Assembly (NCBI GenBank): GCA_030615975.1
Contig: JAUWYH010000015.1
Coordinates: 1-14,251, forward strand
Direction: 5' to 3'
DNA length: 14,251 nucleotides
DNA from: Candidatus Aminicenantota bacterium
Lineage (GTDB): Bacteria; Acidobacteriota; Aminicenantia; Aminicenantales; Aminicenantaceae
The position numbers were made by a program, and so were the translations under genes. Positions 1-7,626 of the stretch are shown piece by piece. Numbering within the stretch: position 1 is the stretch's first letter; every line of letters starts with the position of its first letter. A model generated the notes under the pieces. The model did no database searches. It was not told the origin of the DNA and worked only from the letters and a program-made list of their open reading frames with translations.

Positions 1-619
1 CAATTTTCCACAATACCTCTTGATGCAAGAAGGGGTCTCTGACAATTCCTTTCTTCCCAACTTCCCCCCTACCCACTTCAAACTGTGGCTTAAGGAGCGA
101 AAGGAGGCGTCCGGCTCCGAGGAATTCCTTTACTGCAGGCAAAACTTTAAGGACAGAAATAAAGGAGAGATCCATCGTCACAATATCCAGGGTTTCTCGA
201 AAGTCACTTTTTTTTAAATAGCGGGCGTTCTTTTCTATCAGAATGACTCGAGGGTCCTCTCTTAAACGCCAGTCAAGCTGCCGGGTATCCACATCCACGG
301 CATAAACCCGTTTTGCTCCCTTCTGGAGAAGGCAATCGGTGAAACCTCCTGTGGAGGCTCCTAAATCAGCGGCTACCTTCCCTTTAACCGAGATCTTAAA
401 AGCATCGAGCGCTTCCTCAAGTTTTAAACCGCCACGACTGACATAAAGCATCTTTTTCTTTATGGAAATCTTCTCATCTACCCCAATCCTCTGACCGGGT
501 TTTTCGATTCTCCGCCCTTCAGAAAAAACAAGGCCTGCCATGATCAGAGCCTGAGCTTTATGGCGACTCTCAGCCAGACCTCGATTGACGATAATCTTGT
601 CAGCTCTCTCTTTTCTCAT
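1..619 (-). CDS. tlyA: TlyA-family rRNA methyltransferase (hemolysin A family), 3' end cut by window edge
   Basis: This is an S4-domain, SAM-dependent 2'-O-methyltransferase; characterised TlyA proteins modify 16S and 23S rRNA ribose. 206 codons are visible. An S4 RNA-binding domain occupies about residues 1-60 (RADKIIVNRGLAESRHKAQ, then YVSRGGLKLEEAL). A Rossmann methyltransferase domain follows, with the SAM motif ADLGASTGGFTDCLLQKGA, then AVDVDTRQLDW, MDLSFISV and LLKPQFEVGRGE. The family is about 245-270 residues, so some 40-60 C-terminal residues lie beyond position 1. The ATG at 619 fits the family N-terminus, although no good Shine-Dalgarno precedes it; the frame stays open back to 682 without a better start. 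It is the last gene of the run and is separated from dxs by a palindromic repeat element whose edge lies about 37 bases upstream of the start. An A8 run near 201-208 is in frame. Confidence 0.93.
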   Translation of the reverse strand, partial: MRKERADKIIVNRGLAESRHKAQALIMAGLVFSEGRRIEKPGQRIGVDEKISIKKKMLYVSRGGLKLEEALDAFKISVKGKVAADLGASTGGFTDCLLQKGAKRVYAVDVDTRQLDWRLREDPRVILIEKNARYLKKSDFRETLDIVTMDLSFISVLKVLPAVKEFLGAGRLLSLLKPQFEVGRGEVGKKGIVRDPFLHQEVLWKI

Positions 620-655
620 ATTATCGATCACTTGCAACAATGTCTCTTCTGTTTT

Positions 656-834
656 TGTGAGCCCCAAAAGGGCGAAGCAATCTCATACTGATCCGTTTGC
701 CGTTATTCTGTTTATCCGTTAACCGAAATTCTTACTGTATTCAAAAAAATAATGAACAGAAAACGGAATAACAGACCAACGGAGTAACGAGATTGTAAAG
801 ATTGCCTCCCTCCCTTCGGACGCTCGCAATAATG
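656..834. repeat. Palindromic MITE-like element between dxs and tlyA
   Basis: The 242-base dxs-tlyA gap holds an imperfect inverted repeat of about 180 bases. On the + strand the left end reads GTGAGCCCC..GGGCGAAGCAATCTC (657-684). The right end has GAGATTG (789-795), then AGATTGCC..CCTTCGGACGCTCGCAATAATG (799-834). GCAATCT and the CGCAAT/GTGAG-type outer ends therefore face each other in opposite orientation. Inside each arm are several copies of a roughly 8-base unit ending CCGTT or CTGTT: 691-720 on the + strand and about 751-788 on the minus strand. An A/T-rich loop (721-750) joins the arms. I recall similar GCAATCTC...CGCAATGAC interspersed repeats in many bacterial genomes, but cannot name a family from the sequence. 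No transposase ORF is present. The transcript could fold into a long hairpin. Confidence 0.6.
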
Positions 835-861
835 TCTAATCACGTTACCTTAGGACAAAGC

Positions 862-2730
862 CTATTTATAAAAATCTAATATCTGACGAAAGAGGCCTTC
901 TTCATCCAGAAGGTATTTATTTTTTATCTTTTCGACTTTGCCCAGAGGATATATTTCTAATGGAATGCCTACTCTCTTGAACTTAATATCGAACCTTCCT
1001 TCTCTATCCAAAAGCTCCCGCACTGCACTTCCAAACCCCCCTTCAATTACTCCTTCCTCCACAGTGACAACAACTCTTCCTGGTTGGGCGAAGCGAAGAA
1101 TCACCTTCTCATCCAAAGGCTTGGCAAACCTGGCATTGACCACTGCCATGCTTATCCCTTCCCGCTCCAGCCGACGCGCCGCTTCCAGAGAAGGATAAAC
1201 CATGCTTCCCAATGCAACGAGCAAATCCTTCCCTTCCTTGAGCAGCTCACTCCGAGCAAGGGGAATTTCCTTAAAACTCTCATCCAAAGGAACACCAAAG
1301 CCTTTACCTTTGGGAAAACGAACAGCCACAGGATGAGAAAAAGAAAAAGCGGATTTCACCATGTGTTGTAATTCATTCTCGTCTTTCGGGGCCATAACAA
1401 TCATATGAGGCATATGTCTGAGAAAGATGATATCGTTTATGCCCTGATGTGTCGGCCCGTCATCAGAAACAATTCCTGAACGGTCGAGGGCAAAAACTAT
1501 GGGAATATCCATCAGGCAAACATCATGGTAGAGTTGATCATAAGCTCTTTGGAGAAAGGTGGAGTAGATAGCCACCACTGGCTTAAAACCATTAAGGGCT
1601 AACCCAGTGGCAAAATCAACAGCATGCTGCTCGGCAATGCCGACATCAAAAAATCTATCTGGAAATTGCGAAGCAAAAGGTATCAAGCCTGTCCCTTCTG
1701 GCATCGCAGCCGTGATAGCCACCACCTTCTCATCCTCTTTGGCAATATTGACCACTGTCTGTCCAAAAACAGAGGAATAAGTCGGCCTTTTATCCTTAGA
1801 TAAAATTTTACCGGTTCTGACATCAAAAGAAGAGACGCTGTGATAAAGGGCAGGGTTTTTTTGAGCAGGGAGATAGCCTTTCCCTTTTTGGGTCACACAA
1901 TGAATAAGAACCGGTTCGCTCGAGGCTTTAGCCTCCTCAAAAACCTCAATTAAAGACGAGAGGCTGTGGCCCTGGACAGGGCCGATGTATCTTATTCCTA
2001 GCCTTTCAAAAACCAAGCCAGGGAAAATTGTTTTTTTAATGGCTTCCTCCACTGCCCGAGCCACCTTAATCATTGGCCAACCCACCGCAGGAATGGCTTT
2101 AAGGACCGTTTTGACATGGTCCTTCATTCTCAAATAATGCTGTCCTGAAACAAGGTAGGAAAAATATTTGGAGAAAGCCCCTACGTTTTGCGATATGGAC
2201 ATTTCATTGTAGTTTAAGACAATAATCAATTTCTCTCTAAGGTGGCCAATCTGGTTTAAAGCCTCCCAGGCTACACCGCCGGTCAAGCTCCCATCTCCAA
2301 CAACGGAAATCACATGACAATCTTCCCTCTTTTTCTGACAAGCGACAGCCATCCCTAAAGCAGCAGAAAGGGCAGTGGAGGCATGACCGGTGTTGTAGAC
2401 ATCATACTCGCTTTCTTCGCGACAGGGAAACCCGCAAAGCCCCTCGTACTGGCGAAGAGTGAAAAACTCATCTTTTCTTCCAGTTATAATCTTATGGGTA
2501 TAGCACTGATGACCCACATCCCATATAACCTTGTCTCGTGGAGCATCAAACACATAGTGGAGAGCAAGCGTCAGTTCAACAACCCCTAAATTTGGAGACA
2601 GGTGACCTCCATTCTTCGAGACCACCTCAATGATTAAAGCCCGGATTTCCTTTGCTAATCGAGAAAGCTCTTTTGTGGAAAGATTTTTCAAATCCTTAGG
2701 ACATTCTATATCATCAAGAATCTTACCCAT
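862..2730 (-). CDS. dxs: 1-deoxy-D-xylulose-5-phosphate synthase
   Basis: This thiamine-diphosphate enzyme condenses pyruvate with glyceraldehyde 3-phosphate to DXP, the first step of the MEP isoprenoid pathway. The product is 622 residues, normal for the family. Visible motifs are NGGHLSPNLG with the proton-relay His near residue 43, WDVGHQCYTHKIITGR, GHASTALSAALG, the ThDP/Mg site GDG at 145-147 with NEMSIS at 175-180, the transketolase pyrimidine domain DVGIAEQHAV with the catalytic Glu near 367, and DDGPTHQG. The C-terminal transketolase domain ends in PLEIYPLGKVEKI. I chose ATG 2730 over GTG 2736 because GGGAG at 2736-2740 sits 5 bases upstream of the ATG. It overlaps the 3' end of ispA by 8 bases, implying translational coupling of two isoprenoid genes. 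One oddity is Tyr where Asp usually precedes the Mg-binding Asn. Confidence 0.97.
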   Translation of the reverse strand: MGKILDDIECPKDLKNLSTKELSRLAKEIRALIIEVVSKNGGHLSPNLGVVELTLALHYVFDAPRDKVIWDVGHQCYTHKIITGRKDEFFTLRQYEGLCGFPCREESEYDVYNTGHASTALSAALGMAVACQKKREDCHVISVVGDGSLTGGVAWEALNQIGHLREKLIIVLNYNEMSISQNVGAFSKYFSYLVSGQHYLRMKDHVKTVLKAIPAVGWPMIKVARAVEEAIKKTIFPGLVFERLGIRYIGPVQGHSLSSLIEVFEEAKASSEPVLIHCVTQKGKGYLPAQKNPALYHSVSSFDVRTGKILSKDKRPTYSSVFGQTVVNIAKEDEKVVAITAAMPEGTGLIPFASQFPDRFFDVGIAEQHAVDFATGLALNGFKPVVAIYSTFLQRAYDQLYHDVCLMDIPIVFALDRSGIVSDDGPTHQGINDIIFLRHMPHMIVMAPKDENELQHMVKSAFSFSHPVAVRFPKGKGFGVPLDESFKEIPLARSELLKEGKDLLVALGSMVYPSLEAARRLEREGISMAVVNARFAKPLDEKVILRFAQPGRVVVTVEEGVIEGGFGSAVRELLDREGRFDIKFKRVGIPLEIYPLGKVEKIKNKYLLDEEGLFRQILDFYK

Positions 2731-3592
2731 TTTCACTCCCGCTTTTAGATTCTAAAAGATTTGAGGCCAGATAGCAAAGTTCATCAGACTCCAAACAGGC
2801 CTCCTCCAGGATCCTTAGCGCCCTCTCAACAAAAGTCTTTAGCTTTCTTTTTGCCTTTTCCAGGCCGAATAAAGAGACTGCGTTAGGACGGGGGGGGTGT
2901 TTTTCCTGAACATCTTTGACCGAATCAATAATGTCATCCCTAATCTGGAAAGCTAGGCCAATGTTTCGTCCGTACTCTTCCAAGGAATGAATCTGAGAAG
3001 GCGAGGCATCACCCAGAATAGCTCCTGATTTAAGTGATGCGACTATGAGTGAACCCGTCTTTTTTAGGATGAGCTCATAATATTCTTTTTCTGTAATCTT
3101 TTCTGGAGAAAGAGTAATATCCAAAAACTGCCCTCCGATCATTCCTTTAATACCCGCAAGTTGGCTTATCTCCCTGATAACCTTCTCTTTTCTGGGTAAG
3201 AGTTTCTCTTCCAAAGGAGCCTGACTCATAACTTCAAAAGCCAGGGTCAAAAGACTATCACCAGCTAATAGGGCAATATCTTCTCCAAAAGACTTATGAC
3301 AAGAAGGCTTGCCGCGGCGAAAGTCATCGTCATCCATGGAAGGCAGATCGTCATGGATAAGAGAATAATTATGGATTAGCTCCAAAGCACAGGCAAAGTG
3401 GAGCATAACATCTTCCAAGACGCCAAAACACTCTCCTGAAGCAAGAGCGAGCAAAGGTCTGTATCTCTTCCCTCCAGAAAGAACAGTTTGCCTCATTGCC
3501 TGAAAAAGGAGGGAATCTCCTCGAGAGAGAAGCCGCTCAAGCTCACGATCTATAGTCTCTTTTTTCTGAAAGATTTTATTCTCGACTCTCAT
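2723..3592 (-). CDS. ispA: Polyprenyl (farnesyl/geranylgeranyl) diphosphate synthase
   Basis: This short-chain trans-prenyltransferase adds isopentenyl diphosphate to allylic diphosphates. The product, probably FPP or GGPP, feeds undecaprenyl and quinone synthesis. The 289-residue chain carries the IPP-site segment GGKRYRP (residues 40-46), the first Asp-rich motif in HDDLPSMDDDDFRRG (80-94; DDx4D form typical of bacterial IspA-type enzymes), GGQFLDI (153-159), KTGSLI, and the second Asp-rich motif FQIRDDIID (215-223). The exact chain length cannot be told from these motifs alone. The frame stays open upstream to 3682, but that segment is the xseB 3' end read in another frame. ATG 3592 gives the family-typical N-terminus and leaves a 10-base gap after xseB. 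No clear Shine-Dalgarno precedes it, so expression may rely on coupling. Its last 8 bases overlap dxs. Confidence 0.93.
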   Translation of the reverse strand: MRVENKIFQKKETIDRELERLLSRGDSLLFQAMRQTVLSGGKRYRPLLALASGECFGVLEDVMLHFACALELIHNYSLIHDDLPSMDDDDFRRGKPSCHKSFGEDIALLAGDSLLTLAFEVMSQAPLEEKLLPRKEKVIREISQLAGIKGMIGGQFLDITLSPEKITEKEYYELILKKTGSLIVASLKSGAILGDASPSQIHSLEEYGRNIGLAFQIRDDIIDSVKDVQEKHPPRPNAVSLFGLEKAKRKLKTFVERALRILEEACLESDELCYLASNLLESKSGSENG

Positions 3593-3602
3593 CAAACCAT
3601 AA

Positions 3603-3899
3603 CTAAAACGGAAGATTATTATCCTCCCCTGACTCTGGTGTCTCGCCGTCCTCCTTAGGTACAACCTCTTCCTCTCCTTCAAGCCTAAAGGGCTCTTTTT
3701 TTAACTCTCCTTTTTCATCCTTAAGGAGAATCTCTACTCTCTTCTCAGCCTTTTCAAGCTCTTTCCTTAAAAATCGGGCCAGCTTGACTCCTTTTTCAAA
3801 GAGAGATAAAGACTCGTTTAAGGAAAGACCACCCTTTTCTAATTTCTCGACGATTTGCTCTAACTCTTCTAAGGCTTTTTCAAAGCTAAGCTCACTCAT
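3603..3899 (-). CDS. xseB: Exodeoxyribonuclease VII small subunit with acidic LPF tail
   Basis: XseB packs as helical hairpins onto XseA to form exonuclease VII, which degrades single-stranded DNA to oligonucleotides. The first ~70 residues are the classic family (SFEKALEELEQIVEKLEKG, then LSLNESLSLFEKGVKLAR and a helical second arm). The protein is 98 residues against a usual 70-85. The extra ~25 residues are strongly acidic and Pro/Gly-rich, ending ESGEDNNLPF, which resembles the SSB C-terminal tip (DDDIPF). The start is clear: ATG 3899 forms an ATGA overlap with the xseA stop, and AAGGAG lies 6 bases upstream. The stop is TAG at 3603-3605. ispA follows after 10 bases. Confidence 0.95.
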   Translation of the reverse strand: MSELSFEKALEELEQIVEKLEKGGLSLNESLSLFEKGVKLARFLRKELEKAEKRVEILLKDEKGELKKEPFRLEGEEEVVPKEDGETPESGEDNNLPF

Positions 3900-5230
3900 T
3901 TTTTCTCCTTTATGAGGCGCGATTCGATGAGTTTGGCTTCATCAATATCCTTAACCACACAGATAAATTCCCCTTTGTAAAAAGAAACAGCCACTTCTTC
4001 CTTCTTTCTAACCTCTTCTATACGGCGAATAAAACGCTGACCGCCATCTCGCCAGCAAAGAGCATAGCCTTTTTTTAGTATATTCAGGGGGCTCAGGTTA
4101 TGCAACTGAGCGGCAAGGCGCTCCCATGTGGCTAAAAAGCTTTGAAGCCTTCCTCTCAAAGCGCCACTCATTTTCTCTTCCAGGAGTGCAACCTGGGATT
4201 TATTTTCGCCTATTTTCTGCTGTTTGGATTTGATAGTATTCCAGGCGCTCATCTCGAGCTCATCGATCTTCTGCTGCAGATTTAAAAGTCTGAACTTAAA
4301 ATCTTGAAAAGCCCGATGATGGATGAGGCTGAAGACTATGTGTTTTTCCTCCTGTAGGAAATACTTCTGGTAATGGATCATTCTTTTCTCCAGATTCTCG
4401 ATTCGCTCAACAAACAATTGCTCTTTCTCCACAACCATCTCTGCTGCAACAGAAGGAGTAGAGGCGCGAATATCAGCCACAAAATCAGAAATAGTGAAGT
4501 CAATCTCATGTCCGACCGCAGAAATAATTGGTACGGGACAACGCCAAATAGCCCGGGCCACTTTTTCTTCGTTGAAAGCCCAAAGGTCCTCTATGGACCC
4601 CCCTCCTCGACTAACAATAATAACATCGATATCAGGGAGGCTCCCTAGATAATCTAGGCCTTCTACAATCTCCTCTGCTGCCCCTTCGCCCTGAACTCTT
4701 ACGGGGTAAATCACGATATGGAGTCTGACAAACCTTCGCTCCAGGGTCCTGAGGATATCGACGATAGCAGCCCCTCTGGGGGAGGTGACAACGCCGACTT
4801 TCTTAGGAAGAAGAGGAAGTTTCTTCTTGAAACGAGTATCGAAAAGCCCCTCTTTCTTTAATTTTTCCTTGAGCTGTTCAAAAGCTAATTGGAGCGCTCC
4901 TTTACCTTTGGGTTCAATTACCTCGGTGAGAAGCTGGTATTCTCCCCTTGGCTCATAAACATTTATCCGTCCTCTGCATATCACCTGAAGCCCATCTTTC
5001 AGCTCAAAAGGAACTTGCGCCGCTTCAGATCGGAACATCACTGCTCGCAGCTGACTCATTTCATCTTTCAGTGTGAAATAAAGATGTCCCGAGTGGTGGC
5101 GATGGAAGTTGGAAATCTCTCCCTCCACCCATACCAGAGGGAAGGCCCTTTCCAATTCGAGTTTAATCAATTGGGTGATTTCAAAAACAGTGTATATCCT
5201 GTCGGGTTTAACGATGTTACTGTCTTTCAC
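3896..5230 (-). CDS. xseA: Exodeoxyribonuclease VII large (catalytic) subunit
   Basis: This is the catalytic subunit of the single-strand-specific exonuclease VII. The 444-residue chain has an N-terminal OB-fold (about residues 10-100; LVWVEGEISNFHRHHSGHLYF, ICRGRINVYEPRGEYQL). The catalytic domain shows GVVTSPRGAAIVDI (146-159), RGGGSIEDLWAFNEE (208-222) and SAVGHEIDFTISDFVADI followed by RASTPS (237-260). A long coiled-coil region then leads to the conserved C-terminal LSPLNILKKGYAL segment. The frame opens at TTG 5242, but GTG 5230 has GAGG at 5237-5240 with a 6-base spacer, so I prefer it. It overlaps the ymdB 3' end by 14 bases and ends in an ATGA overlap with xseB, consistent with coupled 1:n subunit synthesis. 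Confidence 0.96.
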   Translation of the reverse strand: MKDSNIVKPDRIYTVFEITQLIKLELERAFPLVWVEGEISNFHRHHSGHLYFTLKDEMSQLRAVMFRSEAAQVPFELKDGLQVICRGRINVYEPRGEYQLLTEVIEPKGKGALQLAFEQLKEKLKKEGLFDTRFKKKLPLLPKKVGVVTSPRGAAIVDILRTLERRFVRLHIVIYPVRVQGEGAAEEIVEGLDYLGSLPDIDVIIVSRGGGSIEDLWAFNEEKVARAIWRCPVPIISAVGHEIDFTISDFVADIRASTPSVAAEMVVEKEQLFVERIENLEKRMIHYQKYFLQEEKHIVFSLIHHRAFQDFKFRLLNLQQKIDELEMSAWNTIKSKQQKIGENKSQVALLEEKMSGALRGRLQSFLATWERLAAQLHNLSPLNILKKGYALCWRDGGQRFIRRIEEVRKKEEVAVSFYKGEFICVVKDIDEAKLIESRLIKEKK

Positions 5231-6023
5231 TTTCTTCCTCAATTATGATTTCTCTCTGGATAGAAATAGCTTTTCCACTCTCAGTATTAACCTCTACCGA
5301 TACAGCTGAAAAAAAAATGCCTTCTTTTCCCGGTTCAAAGCGTTGAGGTCTAGCTAAGAGGAATCTCTTGAGAGCCTGGTCCTTTCGAATCCCTATCACA
5401 GAATTGTAGCCGCCAACCATGCCGACATCGGTAATAAAGGCTGTCCCCAGGGGAAGAATCCTCTCATCAGCAGTGGGAACATGAGTATGTGTCCCTACGA
5501 CCGCCGAGACACGGCCGTCAAGATACCAACCCATTGCTTGTTTTTCTGACGTGGCTTCCGCGTGGAAATCGACAATGACAATGGGAGTGAGCGCTCTTAA
5601 ATTTTTGAGCTCTTCGTCGGCAATCCTGAAGGGACAATCTATAGGTTCCATAAAGACTCTTCCCTGAAGATTCAGGATGCCTATCTCCCTCCCCCTGCTA
5701 TCCTTAAAAATGTAAGTCCCTTTCCCTGGATTTTGATGGGGGTAATTAGCTGGCCGGAGCAGCCTAGGCTCTTCATCTAAATAAGCAACGGCTTCTTTTT
5801 TATCCCAGATGTGGTTTCCGGAACTCAAAACATGAACTTGGGTTAAAAGCTCTTGACAGACTTTTTTTGTAATCCCGATGCCTCCGGCAGCGTTTTCACC
5901 ATTGGCAATGATGAGAGAAGGAGAATATTTCTCACGAAGAGCAGGAAGATGTTTTTTTAAGGCTCTTCGCCCCGGACGACCGATGATATCCCCTAAGAAA
6001 AGAACATTAATCTTATCTGGCAT
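5217..6023 (-). CDS. ymdB: YmdB-family metallophosphoesterase
   Basis: This belongs to the calcineurin-like YmdB family (TIGR00282 type). In Bacillus the protein is a 2',3'-cyclic-nucleotide phosphodiesterase affecting biofilm and motility gene expression. At 268 residues it is full length. Metal ligands are visible: Asp12 (FLGDIIGRPG), Glu43/Asn44 (NGENAAGG), Asn70/His71 (SSGNHIWDKKE), Asp152/His154 (DFHAEATSEK), and His179/His181 (GTHTHVPTAD). There is no signal peptide, so it should be cytosolic. ATG 6023 overlaps the rny 3' end by 11 bases. The rny-ymdB pairing recurs in Firmicutes and other bacteria and suggests a shared role in RNA turnover or cyclic-nucleotide disposal, which is inference. 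Its 3' end carries the xseA start and Shine-Dalgarno. Confidence 0.95.
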   Translation of the reverse strand: MPDKINVLFLGDIIGRPGRRALKKHLPALREKYSPSLIIANGENAAGGIGITKKVCQELLTQVHVLSSGNHIWDKKEAVAYLDEEPRLLRPANYPHQNPGKGTYIFKDSRGREIGILNLQGRVFMEPIDCPFRIADEELKNLRALTPIVIVDFHAEATSEKQAMGWYLDGRVSAVVGTHTHVPTADERILPLGTAFITDVGMVGGYNSVIGIRKDQALKRFLLARPQRFEPGKEGIFFSAVSVEVNTESGKAISIQREIIIEEESERQ

Positions 6024-7575
6024 ATTCTACAGCTCTCATTTCGCGGATGACAGTCACTTTAATCTTTCCCGGATAGTCCAGTTCATCCTTTATTTTTTGG
6101 GCGATTTCCTTGGCTGCCACGACAGCCTGTTCATCTGAGATCTTCTGGCTCTCGACAATAATCCTGATTTCTCTTCCAGCTTGAAGGGCATAAGCTTTTG
6201 CCACTCCTTCAAAAGCATTGGCTATTTCTTCTAACTTTTCCAATCTTTTGATATACGTCTCTAGAAGTTCACGACGAGCGCCGGGCCGGGCAGCAGAGAG
6301 GGTATCTGCAGACTGAACCAAAACCGCTTCCACTGATGGGAAATCAACATCACGATGGTGAGAAGCAATCGCCTGGATAACAGCCTCAGATTCTCCGTAC
6401 TTTTTAGTCAGTTCAACACTTAGCTCAGTATGAGTCCCCTCGACTTCCTTATCCACGGCTTTGCCTATGTCATGGAGAAGGCCCGCTCTCATAGCCACAT
6501 CCGCGTCCGCTCCCAGTTCCTTAGCCATAATAGCCGCCAAATAGGCGACCTCTTTGGAATGCTGGAGCACATTTTGGCCGTAGCTTGTCCGATACTTCAA
6601 TTTACCGAGAAGCCTTACCAGCTCAGGATGAATATTCTGGAGTCTGAGCTCGAGAATCAGTGATTCTCCTTCCTGTTTGATCTTTTCCTTCAATTCTTCT
6701 TTGACTGTCTCCACTACCTCCTCTATCCGAGCCGGATGAATCCTGCCATCAATGACAAGTTTTTCAATAGCCAGCCGGGCCATTTCCCGACGGAGAGGAT
6801 CAAAGCTGGAAAGAATCACAGCCTCAGGCGTATCATCCACTATGATATCCACACCTGTTGCCATTTCCAATGCCCGGATGTTTCGTCCTTCTCTTCCGAT
6901 TATCCGCCCCTTCATATCATCAGAAGGAAGATCGACTACAGAAACCGTGGTTTCCACCACATGTTCAGCTGCCGATCTCTGGATGGCCTGGCTTAAGATT
7001 TGACAAGCAAGAACCTGACTCTTCTCCTTCGTCTCTTCTTCAACTCGCCGGATAGTCTGAACAGCCTCGAGTTTGGCCTCGTCTTCCATTTTTTTTGCTA
7101 GTATATTCTTCGCCTCTTCTCTAGTCAGGCCCGAAATTTTTTCCAGCTCTTCCACCATTTGCTGTATCAATTCATCACACTTTCTCTCTTTCTCACTAAT
7201 CTCCCTCTCTCTGGTATAAAGCCCTTTCTCTTTAGCCGAAAAATCCCTTTCTCTTCTTTCCAGGCCTTGAAATTTGTGCTCCAAATTCTCTTCTTTATGG
7301 ACGAGTCTTCTCTCCATCTCGTTAAATTTCCTCTGCTTGTCTCGGGTTTGTCTTTCAAACTCAGACTTAAGATTAAGGTATTTTTCTTTGGCTTCTAATG
7401 AAGCCTCCCGCTTTATTTTTTCTACTTCCTGGTGGGCTTTATTCAAAATATTTTTGGCTTCTTGCTGAGCCTTAAAAAGGGAACGGGTACCAGAAGTTTT
7501 TTTAATCAAGATAAAGATAATGGATCCAGCCAATAAAATACCCACGGCAAGACCCAAAAAAACAGCTGAATTCAC
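6013..7575 (-). CDS. rny: Ribonuclease Y
   Basis: This membrane-anchored endoribonuclease initiates mRNA decay. The 520-residue chain has one N-terminal transmembrane helix (about residues 3-25: AVFLGLAVGILLAGSIIFIL), a long Lys/Glu-rich coiled coil (about 30-190), and a KH RNA-binding domain with the GREG loop (227-230, in GRIIGREGRNIRALE). The HD hydrolase domain has His339 and the His368-Asp369 pair (GLLHDIGKAVDKE), then ASHHRDVD. A C-terminal region follows (SADTLSAARPGARRE, ending in REMRAVEYAR). The frame reaches GTG 7584, but AAGGAGGT at 7583-7590 overlaps that codon and sits 8 bases before GTG 7575, which I take as the start. It is preceded by a gap or small ORF after zapA, and its last 11 bases overlap ymdB. 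Confidence 0.97.
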   Translation of the reverse strand: MNSAVFLGLAVGILLAGSIIFILIKKTSGTRSLFKAQQEAKNILNKAHQEVEKIKREASLEAKEKYLNLKSEFERQTRDKQRKFNEMERRLVHKEENLEHKFQGLERRERDFSAKEKGLYTREREISEKERKCDELIQQMVEELEKISGLTREEAKNILAKKMEDEAKLEAVQTIRRVEEETKEKSQVLACQILSQAIQRSAAEHVVETTVSVVDLPSDDMKGRIIGREGRNIRALEMATGVDIIVDDTPEAVILSSFDPLRREMARLAIEKLVIDGRIHPARIEEVVETVKEELKEKIKQEGESLILELRLQNIHPELVRLLGKLKYRTSYGQNVLQHSKEVAYLAAIMAKELGADADVAMRAGLLHDIGKAVDKEVEGTHTELSVELTKKYGESEAVIQAIASHHRDVDFPSVEAVLVQSADTLSAARPGARRELLETYIKRLEKLEEIANAFEGVAKAYALQAGREIRIIVESQKISDEQAVVAAKEIAQKIKDELDYPGKIKVTVIREMRAVEYAR

Positions 7576-7581
7576 TCTGAC

Positions 7582-7598
7582 CACCTCCTTTTCAGGTG
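7582..7598 (-). promoter_or_regulatory. rny Shine-Dalgarno within a small stem-loop
   Basis: On the minus strand CACCT (7594-7598) can pair with AGGTG (7582-7586) across a GAAAAGG loop. This places the strong ribosome binding site AAGGAGGT (7583-7590) partly inside the stem. The binding site itself is certain and selects GTG 7575 (8-base spacer) over GTG 7584. Whether the 5-base-pair stem limits initiation is inference. Confidence 0.5.
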
Positions 7599-7626
7599 TG
7601 TCAAAAGAGAGTTAAGTAAGGAGGGC

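Noticed and set aside
620..682. Upstream extension of tlyA to the in-frame stop at 683-685
   Set aside because: The extra residues have no family match, the region overlaps the repeat element, and the Met at 619 fits the S4 domain start.
3593..3682. 30-residue N-terminal extension of the polyprenyl synthase
   Set aside because: It is the xseB 3' end read in another frame, has no homologous look, and ATG 3592 gives the family-typical start.
4889..5248. 119-codon open frame on the + strand
   Set aside because: It is antisense to the well-conserved xseA coding region and shows no recognisable protein features. Other + strand frames in this window are likewise shadows.
7167..7358. 63-codon minus-strand frame inside rny
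   Set aside because: It lies in the Lys/Glu-rich coiled-coil coding region of rny, where out-of-frame reading readily stays open.
7599..7604. TTGACA, a consensus -35 box, upstream of rny on the minus strand
   Set aside because: No TATAAT-like -10 lies 16-18 bases downstream; that position falls across the rny ribosome binding site and start.
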